64,000 nucleotides of DNA from JADFWK01 sp035527895 (GCA_035527895.1 DATKZQ010000106.1:1-64000), one strand, 5' to 3'; shown: positions 8,284 through 17,894, numbered from the stretch's first letter. Notes: generated from the sequence alone by a model not told the origin. Made by a program: numbers and translations.

Positions 8284-8899
8284 TACGAGCCCCCTGCTAG
8301 CATGAGTATTCCCAACCTGTTATCGTGCGCACAAAACCGAATGAGACGGCACCGGAACAGTCTTTGATAGATAAGCACAAATTATGGGTTGAAGTCCACA
8401 ATAGATTTCGGAGGCAGGGAAACATCAACGGTAAATCTCAGGTACTCGGGGATTGCCTGATAAAATCTGATCGGTAATTCCGACCAGTCAAAAATCATAC
8501 AATTAAAGAGCTTCAATCAGACGTCTGTTATCTTTCCCATGCCGGTGTCGGAATTCATCCACGAAACGATTCCTCGTTTTCCAGCTATTCCAAAAAGTTA
8601 GGGAAATAAGGGATCGGGAAATGTTGTATCTTGAACAACTTGTCGACCCGTTCGGAGATCAACACTGACGCTCCTCTGCAACGTGAAGGAAAGAGTATCT
8701 TTAACCTTTTGAAATCATTACAGATCCTTTTCCCATTGTTTTCTTATCCGTCCTGGCATACTGATTGCCTACAGATACAGAACTGGGCACCAGTTGATTG
8801 CTGCTGTCAAAAGGTGATCCGTAGCCCGATAAAGGCAGCCTATCGGAACGGATAGCACGCAATGCCGCGATTAGCTGAGCTCGAAAGGAGGGGTAAGGG
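8284..8899. other. intergenic region between divergent genes
   Basis: About 615 bp with promoters expected for the FAD oxidoreductase and the ASH-domain protein. I find no open frame with coding character and no clear structured element. GAAAGGAGGGG at 8882-8892 is the ribosome-binding site of the next gene. Confidence 0.4.
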
Positions 8900-9625
8900 A
8901 TGGCGGGAGAGAAGAGATCTTTGACGGTGCTAATCATTTTTTTGGCCTTCATCGCTTGGGGTGTGTTTTTCCCAAACATCACCACCGGCTCTGTCTCCCC
9001 GGAGACTGCCGACTTCGGGGATGTAGCGGTGGGTTCTACAGGTTCGATTCCCCTGGAAATTAGCAACACTGGCTCAAGCACGCTTATTCTCTATTTCAAG
9101 TATGAGCACTACAGCTGTGGCTTTTCACTCCCCCCACAGGAGACCGTTCTCCAGCCAAACACTAGCATGAAGGTGGACGTTAGCTGGACGCCACCGGAGG
9201 GCTCGGAGGGGAATACCTGCTCAGACACTCTCAAGGTCATCTATGGAGCGGACTTATACGAAACAGTCCTTGTAACGGGAAACGCAGTTCCGGCAGGCGG
9301 TAACAGAGATCCGAAGAGCACGATTGTTATCGGTGAGTTTGACACTGGAGTGGTGGACCGGCTTTACGATGGGAAGCTCATTTCGGAGTGGATTGGTGCG
9401 TGTGCGGCCGGGGCAAAGAACCGCTGCCGGTTTGTAAGGTGCGTTTCCGCCCTGACCAATGAGCTGAAAAGGGCCGGGATTATCTCGTGCCAAGACAAGC
9501 GTGCTATCCAGAGATGTGCCGCACAGGTGAAGCTCCGCCAGAGGCCTCGCTCGAAGGTGCCTCGGTGTGGTTTGACTAAAAGGCGGGCTCATCAACATCG
9601 CTGGTTCAGTGGGTTTTACCGGTAG
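8900..9625 (+). CDS. exported ASH/Hydin-like domain protein
   Basis: A 241-residue protein with an N-terminal hydrophobic segment (about 8-25), probably a signal peptide or anchor. Residues about 32-135 form an immunoglobulin-like ASH (ASPM-SPD2-Hydin) domain: ETADFGDVAVGS, then PLEISNTGSSTL, then VSWTPP are the usual landmarks. The C-terminal 100 residues contain six cysteines and many basic residues and match nothing I know; the last stretch is unusually rich in Arg and Lys. ASH domains in bacteria are often found in surface or secreted proteins. A strong GAAAGGAGGGG precedes the ATG. Confidence 0.65.
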   Translation: MAGEKRSLTVLIIFLAFIAWGVFFPNITTGSVSPETADFGDVAVGSTGSIPLEISNTGSSTLILYFKYEHYSCGFSLPPQETVLQPNTSMKVDVSWTPPEGSEGNTCSDTLKVIYGADLYETVLVTGNAVPAGGNRDPKSTIVIGEFDTGVVDRLYDGKLISEWIGACAAGAKNRCRFVRCVSALTNELKRAGIISCQDKRAIQRCAAQVKLRQRPRSKVPRCGLTKRRAHQHRWFSGFYR

Positions 9626-9670
9626 TTCCTTATCTCGCGTATACGCGCCTGAGAGAAAGGCTTTCGCAAA

Positions 9671-11536
9671 CTAGAGCCCTCTCTTCTTCACGATCTGGCT
9701 AAGGAAACTCACACCAAGCAGGCCGGGGCCCACAATGATCCATGGGATATCTCTCGTATAAAGATACGTCATTAGGAGGACAGGCCCAGCCAGCATGAGA
9801 ACCCTCTCTGCAGCGTTAAGCCTCGTGAGCAAATAACCAACAAAACCTGCCTGCAGGCCGATGAAGACGAGGATGCAGGTCAATAATTCAACAACAGAGG
9901 CCAAAGGATTGGAGTAATCTCCCAAAAATGCCGGCGACCAGATGATCATAAAAGGCAAGACAAACCCGGCTACTCCCACCTTGGCTGATTCAATGCCGGT
10001 TCTCATATAAGATGCACCTGCCAGCTGCGCTCCGAAAAGAGCCGCGATAGCTACCGGGGGCGTCAAATAAGAAAAATTGGCGAAGTAAAAGGCAAAGAGG
10101 TGGGCCGGTAATAGCTCTACTCCCAGTTTAATCAGAAGAGGAGCGAGCACGATCGCAACCACCAGGTAAGAAGCTGAAGCCGGCAACCCGATGCCGAGAA
10201 TAATGGCGACAACTGCGGTCATGAGTAATAACAGCAGCAAATTTTGACCACAGAGATTTCCTACGGCAACAGGCAGTTTGATGCCTAACCCTGTGCCGGT
10301 GATGGTAGCTACTATTATCCCCAAGGTCGCACAGGTCACGGCAATACTACTTCCCAGCGAAGCCCCGCGGACGAATCCATTCATTAACTCCCTCAATGAA
10401 GGTCGTGTCAGCTTCCGTAAGAAGCTAAGGAAGATAATAGTGATACAGGCCCAAAAACTAACATAGAGGGCTGTTTTGCCTATCACAAACAGTGTTATTA
10501 TAATCAGCAGGGACCCAAAAAAGAGGGGTGATCTGAAAATCAGCTCTCGGTAATTTACTTCCTCAGCCCTGGGAACGATATTCATTTTTGCCGCTTGAAA
10601 TTGCACATAGAGGGCACATGAAAGGATATAAAACAACGCCGGCACCGCAGCCACCGCAATTATCTTGGTATAGGATATCCCCGTTATTGCCGTTATGAGG
10701 AACGCAGCCACCCCCATTACCGGGGGAATAATGGGGCCTCCTGTCGATGCTGCTGCCTCAATAGCCCCAGCCTGATATGGCTTATACCCCACCTGCTTCA
10801 TCGCTGGTATCGTGTATGAGCCTGTGATGGTCACATTGGCGCCTGCCTGACCAGTAACTGAGCCCATCAGGCCACTGGTTAACACGGCGGCAAGGGCTGG
10901 GCCAGCCTTAAACCGGCGGGCTATCAGTTTTCCCAACTGATTGAAAAACTCCGTAGCCCCACAGACCTCCACCAGGGCAGCAAACAGCATGAAAAGAAAC
11001 ATAAAGATGGCTGATACCCTCAAAATAGGGCCGAATATCCCTGTTTCGGAAAAACCTATAGACAGCCTTTCAACGATTACGTCCCAGTTCATAGGCAAGG
11101 TACCAAGTGCCCCAGGAAGATAATGGCCGAAGAATGTATAGGCAATGCAAAGGAGCGCCAATGCCGGCAGCACGAGCCCGAACCTTTGCCTGGTTGCCTC
11201 GAGACAGAGGAGAATAAGGACTATGCCAACGGCTAAATCGAGATTTGTAGCCTGGTACATCCCATACAGCTCCAGTCTCTCATAGGATATCCTCAAGTAA
11301 ATGAAACAGCCTGCACTGAGCAGAACGGCCGCCAACTTCAGAGGATAGTGCTTGTAACTGTTTTTCAGGGACATGAGGAAAAGGAGCATGAGCGCGAAGC
11401 CGAGGTGAAAAATTTGATGCTCACCCACCCCCTGCAAATAGGTCTGGGAGTAGACAAGGTGATATATCACCATTGCCACTCCCACTGCTGTTACTGTTAT
11501 ATTCAGGCTACGTTTAAACCACTTATGCTCTGACAT
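9671..11536 (-). CDS. TRAP transporter fused permease (DctQM), TAXI type
   Basis: A 621-residue integral membrane protein with many transmembrane helices. The first ~130 residues correspond to the small DctQ-like subunit fused to a large DctM-like subunit. Signature segments include GLMGSVTGQAGANVTITGSYTIPAMKQ in shorter pieces (GSVTGQAGANV) and GGPIIPPVMG, characteristic of the fused permeases that work with TAXI binding proteins, and GLPASASYLVV near the second repeat. It uses an ion gradient to import a substrate delivered by the periplasmic protein encoded 41 bp upstream. The substrate is likely an organic acid or amino acid such as glutamate, but sequence does not decide this. Confidence 0.9.
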   Translation of the reverse strand: MSEHKWFKRSLNITVTAVGVAMVIYHLVYSQTYLQGVGEHQIFHLGFALMLLFLMSLKNSYKHYPLKLAAVLLSAGCFIYLRISYERLELYGMYQATNLDLAVGIVLILLCLEATRQRFGLVLPALALLCIAYTFFGHYLPGALGTLPMNWDVIVERLSIGFSETGIFGPILRVSAIFMFLFMLFAALVEVCGATEFFNQLGKLIARRFKAGPALAAVLTSGLMGSVTGQAGANVTITGSYTIPAMKQVGYKPYQAGAIEAAASTGGPIIPPVMGVAAFLITAITGISYTKIIAVAAVPALFYILSCALYVQFQAAKMNIVPRAEEVNYRELIFRSPLFFGSLLIIITLFVIGKTALYVSFWACITIIFLSFLRKLTRPSLRELMNGFVRGASLGSSIAVTCATLGIIVATITGTGLGIKLPVAVGNLCGQNLLLLLLMTAVVAIILGIGLPASASYLVVAIVLAPLLIKLGVELLPAHLFAFYFANFSYLTPPVAIAALFGAQLAGASYMRTGIESAKVGVAGFVLPFMIIWSPAFLGDYSNPLASVVELLTCILVFIGLQAGFVGYLLTRLNAAERVLMLAGPVLLMTYLYTRDIPWIIVGPGLLGVSFLSQIVKKRGL

Positions 11537-11577
11537 GCGAAAGGCCTATTCCATGCGATAAATTTCCCTCTATCCGC

Positions 11578-12621
11578 TTACTGCCCGACCTTAAGTCCCT
11601 TCGCTTTAAAGAATTTGGCAGCTGCCGGATGGAAATCCTCCTCTGCAACCGCCACGTCTGGCAATGTCTTTTGAGTAATACCCCCGCCACTCGCGTGATA
11701 GGTCACAAATTCCCTCGCGTGGTCATATACTATTGAGCAGATTTCACGGACCACCTCATCGTCCATGCTCTCGTGAACCCACCACGAATTACTCCACCAT
11801 ATCCGGTTTCCGCCAAAGGCTGCTGACTTCCCAAATGCCAGCGGCTTAGCCTTGAGAAGGTATATAGGGTAACCGCTCTTTTCCCTTGCTTTCTTGTAAG
11901 CCTCCTCGCTAATATCAACTAGATAGCACTTTTTTGTGGACAGCATCTCCTCAGTTGCTGGTATGGGTACCCAGGTCTTGTATTCTTCATCTCCCCACAT
12001 AGCTGATGATTGTAATCCGGCATCTATCGCTCCGTCGATAAGGGCATTTTTAATGCCGTCAAACGACGAGTAACTCACCCTCCCGAGATCATCAAATATG
12101 CCATAGCCATACTGCAATATGAATCTGGGTATATACTCGATCGTGATGCCCTTGGGACCTAACCCTAGACTTTTACCTGCCAAATCTTGAATTGTCTTAA
12201 TTTCTGGGTTTGTCGTCAGGAAAAACCCGCAATTATTGGCTATCATAGAAAATGCCTTCAAACCCGTAAAGGGCTTGGCAAAAGGAGGATCAGCCTTCGC
12301 TGCCTGAGTTACTGCAAATGGATTAGCCAGTACCATGGTGTACTTCCGGGCCGCGGGATTCTTTTGCATGTAAAGGATGTTTGCCGAGGAACCTTTCGAT
12401 TCTACACAGGTCATATGAACCCGCGTGGAGTTCTTATTCACAATCTCGGCAAGGGCAAATGAGAGCACATACGTCGTGTGTCCGAAGGGATTCGAGTATA
12501 TCTGGATCTCGATTTTATCTGCAGATGGATTTGATTTGGCCAAAGCCGGCGTAAAGGGTAATAAAGCTAGAACTATAATCAAACAAACACTACCGCCTAG
12601 TGCTAATGCTTTATGTCTCAT
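11578..12621 (-). CDS. TAXI-family TRAP transporter substrate-binding protein
   Basis: A 347-residue periplasmic binding protein of the TAXI family. The start chosen is the ATG preceded by AGAGGAGG, giving MRHKALALGG, a classic Sec signal peptide cut after ALA (about residue 28). The body has the TAXI features DKIEIQIYSNPFGHTTY, PFTGLKAFS, IQDLAGKSLGLGPKG and a C-terminal PAAAKFFKAKG helix. It captures the solute and passes it to the fused permease encoded just downstream; the two form one operon. A second in-frame ATG with its own ribosome-binding site lies 48 bp upstream through a local duplication (see separate entry). Confidence 0.9.
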   Translation of the reverse strand: MRHKALALGGSVCLIIVLALLPFTPALAKSNPSADKIEIQIYSNPFGHTTYVLSFALAEIVNKNSTRVHMTCVESKGSSANILYMQKNPAARKYTMVLANPFAVTQAAKADPPFAKPFTGLKAFSMIANNCGFFLTTNPEIKTIQDLAGKSLGLGPKGITIEYIPRFILQYGYGIFDDLGRVSYSSFDGIKNALIDGAIDAGLQSSAMWGDEEYKTWVPIPATEEMLSTKKCYLVDISEEAYKKAREKSGYPIYLLKAKPLAFGKSAAFGGNRIWWSNSWWVHESMDDEVVREICSIVYDHAREFVTYHASGGGITQKTLPDVAVAEEDFHPAAAKFFKAKGLKVGQ

Positions 12622-12669
12622 TGAAAAACCTCCTCTTGGATAGTTGATTTTCATTGAAAAACCTCCCAC
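12619..12669 (-). repeat. duplicated translation start of the TAXI gene
   Basis: The 15-bp sequence GGAGGTTTTTCAATG occurs twice in the same frame 33 bp apart, so two ATG codons (ending at 12621 and near 12654) each have an almost identical ribosome-binding site. The upstream version would add residues such as MKINYPRGGFS before the signal peptide. This is a small tandem duplication of the initiation region; the downstream start makes the better signal peptide. Confidence 0.8.
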
Positions 12670-13187
12670 CAGATTTTGGTCATTTGATTTTTTATTTTAC
12701 CCCATCTATCACCCCCTTTATTCGAACTTCAATTTGGTCTCATCAAATATATTTTTCGAGCTGACTTATTCCCCTTAGCTTAAAAGCTCGCTACTTTTAA
12801 GATATGGATGATAAGACCGCTCTCTTAAGGGAAGAGTATACAGAAATTGGCCTGTGTGTCAATAGGCCACGTTATATGGTAGCGTAAGGCCAAGTAATAA
12901 CTCTGTGGGTGCTGGAAGGAGCCACGAGATGTGGAAAATGCGGCTTACTCTTCCTCATGCCAAAATCGTTGATTCTGAGTCGATTCTTGAAAACGATTTT
13001 TCTTGACTTCATAAGCATGTTGTCGTTCCATCGATTCAAAAAGGGGAGGTGGTGAGTTACTCGAATGGGATGCCAGTAACAGACGTATTAATATCGCGGG
13101 AATTCATAGTGGTAGCACCGAGCGAAGCCAGGTCGCTGGTGCCCAGTTCTCTTAATTCTAACCAATTCTCAAAAGGGAAGGTTAAAC
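12670..13187. other. divergent regulatory region, TRAP operon / cupin
   Basis: About 518 bp separate the TRAP operon from the cupin gene and must hold both promoters. The part near 12680-12780 is A+T-rich. AGGGAAGG at 13174-13181 is the ribosome-binding site of the cupin. No gene or known riboswitch was recognised. Confidence 0.4.
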
Positions 13188-13502
13188 GTGAAGCACATTC
13201 ATTATCTGGATCAGGAACCAGAAAAAATCGAAGCAGATGGGGCAAAAGGAGCTGTCATACGACATATAATCACAGAAAAGGACGGCGCGCCAAGTTTTAA
13301 CATGCGAGTCGTTTCTATTGAACGGGGTGGGCAAAGTCCCAGTCACAGCCACCCGTGGGAACATGAGTTTTTTGTCTTAAGTGGCAGCGGCATCGGCAAG
13401 GTTGATAATAAGGAGGTGAATCTCAAGAAGGGTGATGTACTCTTTATACCACCCGGTCTCCAGCATTCCATGCGAGCAACGGAGGCCATGGAGGTGATCT
13501 GA
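13188..13502 (+). CDS. four-His cupin with in-frame UGA at a conserved Cys: candidate selenoprotein
   Basis: A small single-domain cupin (Cupin_2) of 104 residues to the UGA. The metal site is HSHPWEH (His53, His55, His59) plus His93 in PPGLQH, as in the manganese cupin TM1459 of Thermotoga. In TM1459 and relatives the C-terminal strand ends FLCLIP, with a Cys close to the metal. Here the strand reads MEVI-UGA-LIPQT followed by TAA at 13518-13520, so the UGA sits exactly at the Cys codon and the reading frame continues in homology. A hairpin resembling a bacterial SECIS lies at 13519-13539. Either this is selenocysteine (full product 110 residues) or the gene has a recent Cys-to-stop change that only trims six residues. 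GTG start with AGGGAAGG upstream. The aldehyde:ferredoxin oxidoreductase gene follows 440 bp later. Confidence 0.75.
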   Translation: MKHIHYLDQEPEKIEADGAKGAVIRHIITEKDGAPSFNMRVVSIERGGQSPSHSHPWEHEFFVLSGSGIGKVDNKEVNLKKGDVLFIPPGLQHSMRATEAMEVI

Positions 13503-13518
13503 CTCATCCCACAAACTT

Positions 13519-13539
13519 AATACACCTGGATGGTGTATT
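13519..13539 (+). promoter_or_regulatory. SECIS-like hairpin
   Basis: A perfect 8-bp stem AATACACC / GGTGTATT closes a five-base loop TGGAT. The loop has G at its second position, and this G (13528) is 25 nt beyond the UGA, inside the 16-37 nt window described for bacterial SECIS elements. No T-run follows, so it is not an intrinsic terminator. It overlaps the alternative stop codon. Function as a SelB-binding site is inferred. Confidence 0.5.
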
Positions 13540-13963
13540 CGAAAAGTCGCAGCGGTTTGACGCCCATGGGATTCACCGCCTCGGAAAACCAATTCTCTTG
13601 ACTTAACCGACCTTTTCCCGTTTCATAAGAGTATGGATCTTCACATGCTTTTGGGAGGGGAACGACAAAATTCGAGAGTACGAGAAGACCAGATCGATAC
13701 TGCTTATCCAACAGCAGAAACAGGCCAAGTTCACAGGAGCAGGTGCTTTATAAGAGCAGTGAGAACTATTAAGTAATCGAGTATTGACTTGAACGACTAA
13801 TGCCATGTTTGAAGCCGAGCCCCAGTTTGTTAACGGAGCCACATACATGGCCACTTCAATACTCGAAAGGGCCATTCACAGCAGAAAAGACCTCATGCCC
13901 CTCCCGATAGTGCAGACTATTTGATGGTCTCAATAGTAATTTAATTTACAGGAGAAAGCAACC
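13540..13963. other. intergenic region between cupin and AOR
   Basis: About 420 bp with no convincing gene. A 39-codon frame from an ATG at 13805 to 13924 has plausible amino-acid composition but no ribosome-binding site and no family I know. It could be a remnant. GGAGAAAG at 13952-13959 serves the next gene. Confidence 0.4.
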
Positions 13964-15811
13964 ATGCCCGGAAGCAAACCAAGATTTCTAAGGATCAATC
14001 TATCAACTGGAGAGACGAAGACCGAGACTGTTGACGAGCAGGTCACGAAGGATTTCATCGGTGGGCGAGGATACGGTATCAGCTATCTCTACCGAGAAAT
14101 CGCTCCCAACGTTGAACCTTACGGTGAAGACAACAAACTCATAGTGCTCAATGGCGTATTGGCGGGCACTGCCGTTCAAGCCGTTTCACGCTGGATGGTA
14201 TTCACCAAGAGCCCTTTAACCGATGGCCTTGCCCGTTCAGTGGCTGGAGCCGATTTCGGTGCGTGGTTGAAGTTTGTCGGTTATGATTTCATCATCATTG
14301 AGGGCAAGTCGGAAAAGCCGGTTTATATCCATTTGACACCGGATGGTTGTCAGATTCATGATGCCAGCCCTATATGGGGTAAAGATACCCAAGTAACTCA
14401 GGGATGGCTGACCGAACGGCACGGCAAAGAAACAAGGGCCGCCTGTATTGGGCCTGCCGGCGAGAGGCTCGTACGATATGCGGCCATTGTCAGCGCGCGC
14501 AGAACGGCCGGTCGTTGCGGAACCGGTGCGGTGATGGGCTCCAAGAACCTGAAAGCGGTAGCCATCACCACGAAGCGTAACCTTCAACTCCATGATCCGG
14601 AAACTTTCAAGACACTGGCAAAGAAACAGGTTGCGTTGATTCGTGAGAGCAAGGCTTTTCAACACCACAAGGAGATGGGCACAACGGGAACCCAGGATGT
14701 TACCAGTGACCTGGGGATCTTCCCGACAAAGAACTTCCGATATGGGCGCCTCACAGACTATGAGAAAATACTCGGTGGGGAGTATCGTAAATTCAGAATA
14801 GGCGAATTCGGGTGTTATTCCTGCGCAGCCAAGTGCGGCAAGATTCATCGCGTGCCGGATGGGCCTTATGAGGGCGCCCTGAGCGAAGGCCCTGAGTACG
14901 AAACCATTTGGGCATTTAGTGCTCCTGTAGAGACTAGCTATATTCAAGCATCCATAGCCGCAGACCAGATATGCGATGATCTCGGTATGGACACCATCAG
15001 TGCCGGAAGTTGCATCGGTTTTGCCTATGAGCTTTACGAAAAGGGCATCCTCACCAAAAAGGACACAGACGGGTTGGAACTGACGTACGGTAATCACTCA
15101 GCGATGGTTGCCCTCGTGAAAAAGATCGGATTGCGTGAAGGTATCGGCGACATACTGGCTGAGGGCACAAGGAGGGCAGCAGAAAAGCTCGGCAAAGGAA
15201 GTGATGAATATGCCATGCACGTGAAGGGGCTCGAGCTTCCCGCTTACGAGCCAAGAGGGGCAAAATCACAGGGTTTTAATTACGCCACCTCGAATATCGG
15301 TGGCAGTCATTGCTATGGTTATGCCCGACAGGAGATCTTTGGAGCCACCGATCCGAGAGAGGTCGACCGCTTTGCAGAGGAAGAAAATGCGGATATCGTC
15401 GTCTTCAATCAGAACGAAACAGCTATGAGGGAGGTCGGCATTGTCTGTTCTTTTGCTTCGGGCTGGGGTTGGATGCCCACCCTTTTCGGTAAAATGCTGG
15501 CTGCGGTTACCGGCATTGAGCAATTTGAAGACCACGAGTACCTTAGGACAGTGGCCGAGCGTATTATTAATCTGGAGCGGGCATTCATTGTGCGTGAAGG
15601 TTTCACTCGCAAAGACGACACGTTCCCAATCAGGATAACCAATGAGCCGCTTCTTACCCGGGGCGCTCCTGGGGATGGACAGGTGGTCAGAAACCTGGAT
15701 AGATTTCTTGACAGATATTACCGCATCCGCGGATGGACAGAACAGGGCGCTCCGTCTAGGCAGAAACTGAATGAACTCGGTATCGACGTCGTTCTGAAGG
15801 ACAAAACCTAG
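13964..15811 (+). CDS. aor: aldehyde:ferredoxin oxidoreductase (tungsten-type)
   Basis: A 615-residue cytoplasmic enzyme of the AOR family that oxidises aldehydes to carboxylic acids with ferredoxin as acceptor, or runs in reverse, using a tungsten or molybdenum bis-pterin cofactor. The N-terminal domain has GGRGYGISYLY (33-43). The cubane ligands are the C-x2-C-x3-C motif at Cys284, Cys287 and Cys291, and a fourth Cys495 in GIVCSFASG. PAYEPRGAKSQG and RTAGRCGTGAVMGSKNLKA are pterin-binding segments of the family. Length is normal. The start ATG has GGAGAAAG upstream. The exact aldehyde is unknown; amino-acid-derived aldehydes are likely given the amino-acid enzymes in the window. No moaD-like gene is adjacent. 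Confidence 0.93.
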   Translation: MPGSKPRFLRINLSTGETKTETVDEQVTKDFIGGRGYGISYLYREIAPNVEPYGEDNKLIVLNGVLAGTAVQAVSRWMVFTKSPLTDGLARSVAGADFGAWLKFVGYDFIIIEGKSEKPVYIHLTPDGCQIHDASPIWGKDTQVTQGWLTERHGKETRAACIGPAGERLVRYAAIVSARRTAGRCGTGAVMGSKNLKAVAITTKRNLQLHDPETFKTLAKKQVALIRESKAFQHHKEMGTTGTQDVTSDLGIFPTKNFRYGRLTDYEKILGGEYRKFRIGEFGCYSCAAKCGKIHRVPDGPYEGALSEGPEYETIWAFSAPVETSYIQASIAADQICDDLGMDTISAGSCIGFAYELYEKGILTKKDTDGLELTYGNHSAMVALVKKIGLREGIGDILAEGTRRAAEKLGKGSDEYAMHVKGLELPAYEPRGAKSQGFNYATSNIGGSHCYGYARQEIFGATDPREVDRFAEEENADIVVFNQNETAMREVGIVCSFASGWGWMPTLFGKMLAAVTGIEQFEDHEYLRTVAERIINLERAFIVREGFTRKDDTFPIRITNEPLLTRGAPGDGQVVRNLDRFLDRYYRIRGWTEQGAPSRQKLNELGIDVVLKDKT

Positions 15812-16027
15812 TTCGCTTCGCTCGAAGATCATTTTGGGCCTTGACTAGCACACCGGTCGAGGGTGTTCTGGTCGACGTCATGATGATGAGCAGGTATAAG
15901 GCGGGATTAGAATTGAGATTGCACTACATCTTTCAGCCCATCAAGCTTTTTTACCGTGCATTCAATTCCACTCCTGTGGCTGGGTTCTTTTGAGCAGATT
16001 GGTTGTTTCGATTGTTTCTGCCAACGG

Positions 16028-17434
16028 TCAATAATAGTGAAACGACTCATCGCTTGCCGCTATGCCCTCAAGCGGCCTCCTATTCCACTCCTCCAGTGCC
16101 CTCCAGGCAACACCATAGGCATTGCCGGCGCTCCAGAGCATCCATCCTATTGAGTCTGACTGATCCAGGGCACGGAGTTCCTCAAGGATATAGTCTTCAG
16201 TGAAATTACCGGCTCTAAGCGGAAATGCCTGAATCCAGGGCCTGAGCGTCGCCCCGGAGCCGTTGAGGAACGAGGAGAACAGTTGACACGTTTTAGAGAC
16301 CATGAGGAACGGCTCTTTGCCCGGATTGCTAATGCCTTGAAAGGGGTTGGTGAAATGGGAAGGGTAGATCATAGGACAAACTACATCGCAGTGCTTGGCC
16401 AGTTCTTCAATCCTCTGGCCAATGATTGAAATATCTTCCCGGCGTCCCCACGCTGTAATTCCAAACACATCGATGGACAGGAGGACCTTATGGGGTGCCA
16501 ATTCTTCATAGGCCCGTGCGAGAAAATCGCTAATGATTATATCCCTGGGAACGCTGTGCTCATCAAGGTTATCTTGGGAATCCTGAACGCTTTCCCCCGT
16601 GGGATAACGGATATAGTCAAACTGAATTTCGTCTACTCCCATCTGTGCAAGTTCCTTTGCAATGCTCAGATTGTAGTCTTGTACGGCCGGCTGAGCCGGG
16701 TCTACCCATAACCCTTTGTGTAACTCTGTCTGATCGTTCCCGTTGTCTTCGGCGCAAAGCGCCAGCTCCGGTCTCCGGTTTGCCAAGAAAGGGTCATAAA
16801 AGAGAACCAGGCGAACGCTCACGTGAAGACCCTTTTCGTGGAGATAGTGAAACAGCTTGACCGGGTTATGGATTACAGCACCGTTGTCTGCGCCGATCTC
16901 CTTGACCAAGCCAATCCGCGATGAATATGAAAGTTTCCCGGTCATATCCTTCCCATCCAGGATCACCGTATTGCCGCCGCATGCAATGAGCGTATCAAGC
17001 AGTCGCCGCATTTTATTGCAGGCCATGGAATATCGATTAAGGTAAATGCCTTTGGCCTGGAAGCCCGGTTGTTTCGGAACGATTTCCGCTTTTACGGGAG
17101 TGGATCGAGAAAGCGGTATCAGGAGCCGCTGATCTGGACGGATCAAGGAGTTTTGGATGCCGTTGAGAGCCTTAATCTGCTCGATTAGCTCTCCCGTGGT
17201 TATGGCATCCGTTAGATGAAGGTATTGCCGGGCTATCCCATTGAGTGACTCGCCGGGTGAAACACAATGCATAAGATCTTCACTGTTCTCCATATTCTTT
17301 GCAAGCGTTTTTTCCGGCTGCAAAAGCAAGCTCAGGAAGACAATCCCAAAAACGCAGACACCACATTTAGTGTATAGCTTTGGTCCCGCCATGATTCTAA
17401 ACAACCCAAAATATGACTCGTTTGTGAATTTCAA
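16028..17434 (-). CDS. LysM + DUF4015 putative glycoside hydrolase
   Basis: A 468-residue exported protein. A hydrophobic segment (about 24-38) acts as signal peptide or anchor. Residues 55-107 form a LysM domain (SPGESLNGIARQYL ... IRPDQRLLIPLS), which binds peptidoglycan-type glycans. From about 127 to 450 the protein matches DUF4015, a TIM-barrel family related to glycoside hydrolases, with the signature GVDEIQFDYIRYPTGE (267-281), HVSVRLVLFYDP and SIDVFGITAWG. It probably acts on cell-wall or exopolysaccharide glycans in the envelope. Activity of DUF4015 proteins is poorly established. It is encoded alone, convergent with the AOR gene. Confidence 0.82.
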   Translation of the reverse strand: MKFTNESYFGLFRIMAGPKLYTKCGVCVFGIVFLSLLLQPEKTLAKNMENSEDLMHCVSPGESLNGIARQYLHLTDAITTGELIEQIKALNGIQNSLIRPDQRLLIPLSRSTPVKAEIVPKQPGFQAKGIYLNRYSMACNKMRRLLDTLIACGGNTVILDGKDMTGKLSYSSRIGLVKEIGADNGAVIHNPVKLFHYLHEKGLHVSVRLVLFYDPFLANRRPELALCAEDNGNDQTELHKGLWVDPAQPAVQDYNLSIAKELAQMGVDEIQFDYIRYPTGESVQDSQDNLDEHSVPRDIIISDFLARAYEELAPHKVLLSIDVFGITAWGRREDISIIGQRIEELAKHCDVVCPMIYPSHFTNPFQGISNPGKEPFLMVSKTCQLFSSFLNGSGATLRPWIQAFPLRAGNFTEDYILEELRALDQSDSIGWMLWSAGNAYGVAWRALEEWNRRPLEGIAASDESFHYY

Positions 17435-17894
17435 CCCTCTTAAGCGTGTAGGTTATTGTTATTAATCGGATTTTTGTGGTGAAACCTTTATCAAAAAATG
17501 TACTGGGTGCTTTCTATCCGATTCTGGCAGTCCCCCGTCTTCAGCCCAGTGCAACTCGGCATTAAGCCCTCTGCCCCGATGAGCCCAAGTACCCCCTAGG
17601 ATCTCTGCTCCAATCCGATACATTCAAGCCTTCAGTACGCCCGTGAATTGCCTTATTCGATTTCGTTTGATCTCCTTCCGGTCATTTGTGTAAACTAGAA
17701 GAAAGACCCAATTCGAATTTCTGAAATCTTACATGCAACCCGGTAAGGGGAATGGCAGGCACAGGCAGGCAACATTTGATCGTTGCAGAATGCTTGAAAC
17801 AACCTAAAATATGCACTCGAGTCCGGGGATGAGTGCGACAGTTGCTATTGCAAAACTCTCCCTCTCCCTTGGGACTCATAAGAAGGGAGGAACC
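17435..17894. other. divergent intergenic region
   Basis: About 460 bp between the LysM/DUF4015 gene and a small membrane protein. The promoters of both must lie here. No gene or repeat recognised. GGGAGG at 17885-17890 decides the start of the next gene. Confidence 0.4.

Noticed and set aside
13519..13539. Intrinsic terminator after the cupin
   Set aside because: The stem is followed by CGAAAAG, not a T-run, so it does not fit a terminator.
13805..13924. 39-codon frame between cupin and AOR
   Set aside because: No initiation signal and no family recognised; might be a remnant, but evidence is too thin.
14237..15097. 286-codon minus-strand frame inside the AOR gene
   Set aside because: Antisense shadow of a clear AOR coding sequence; no ribosome-binding site or domain.
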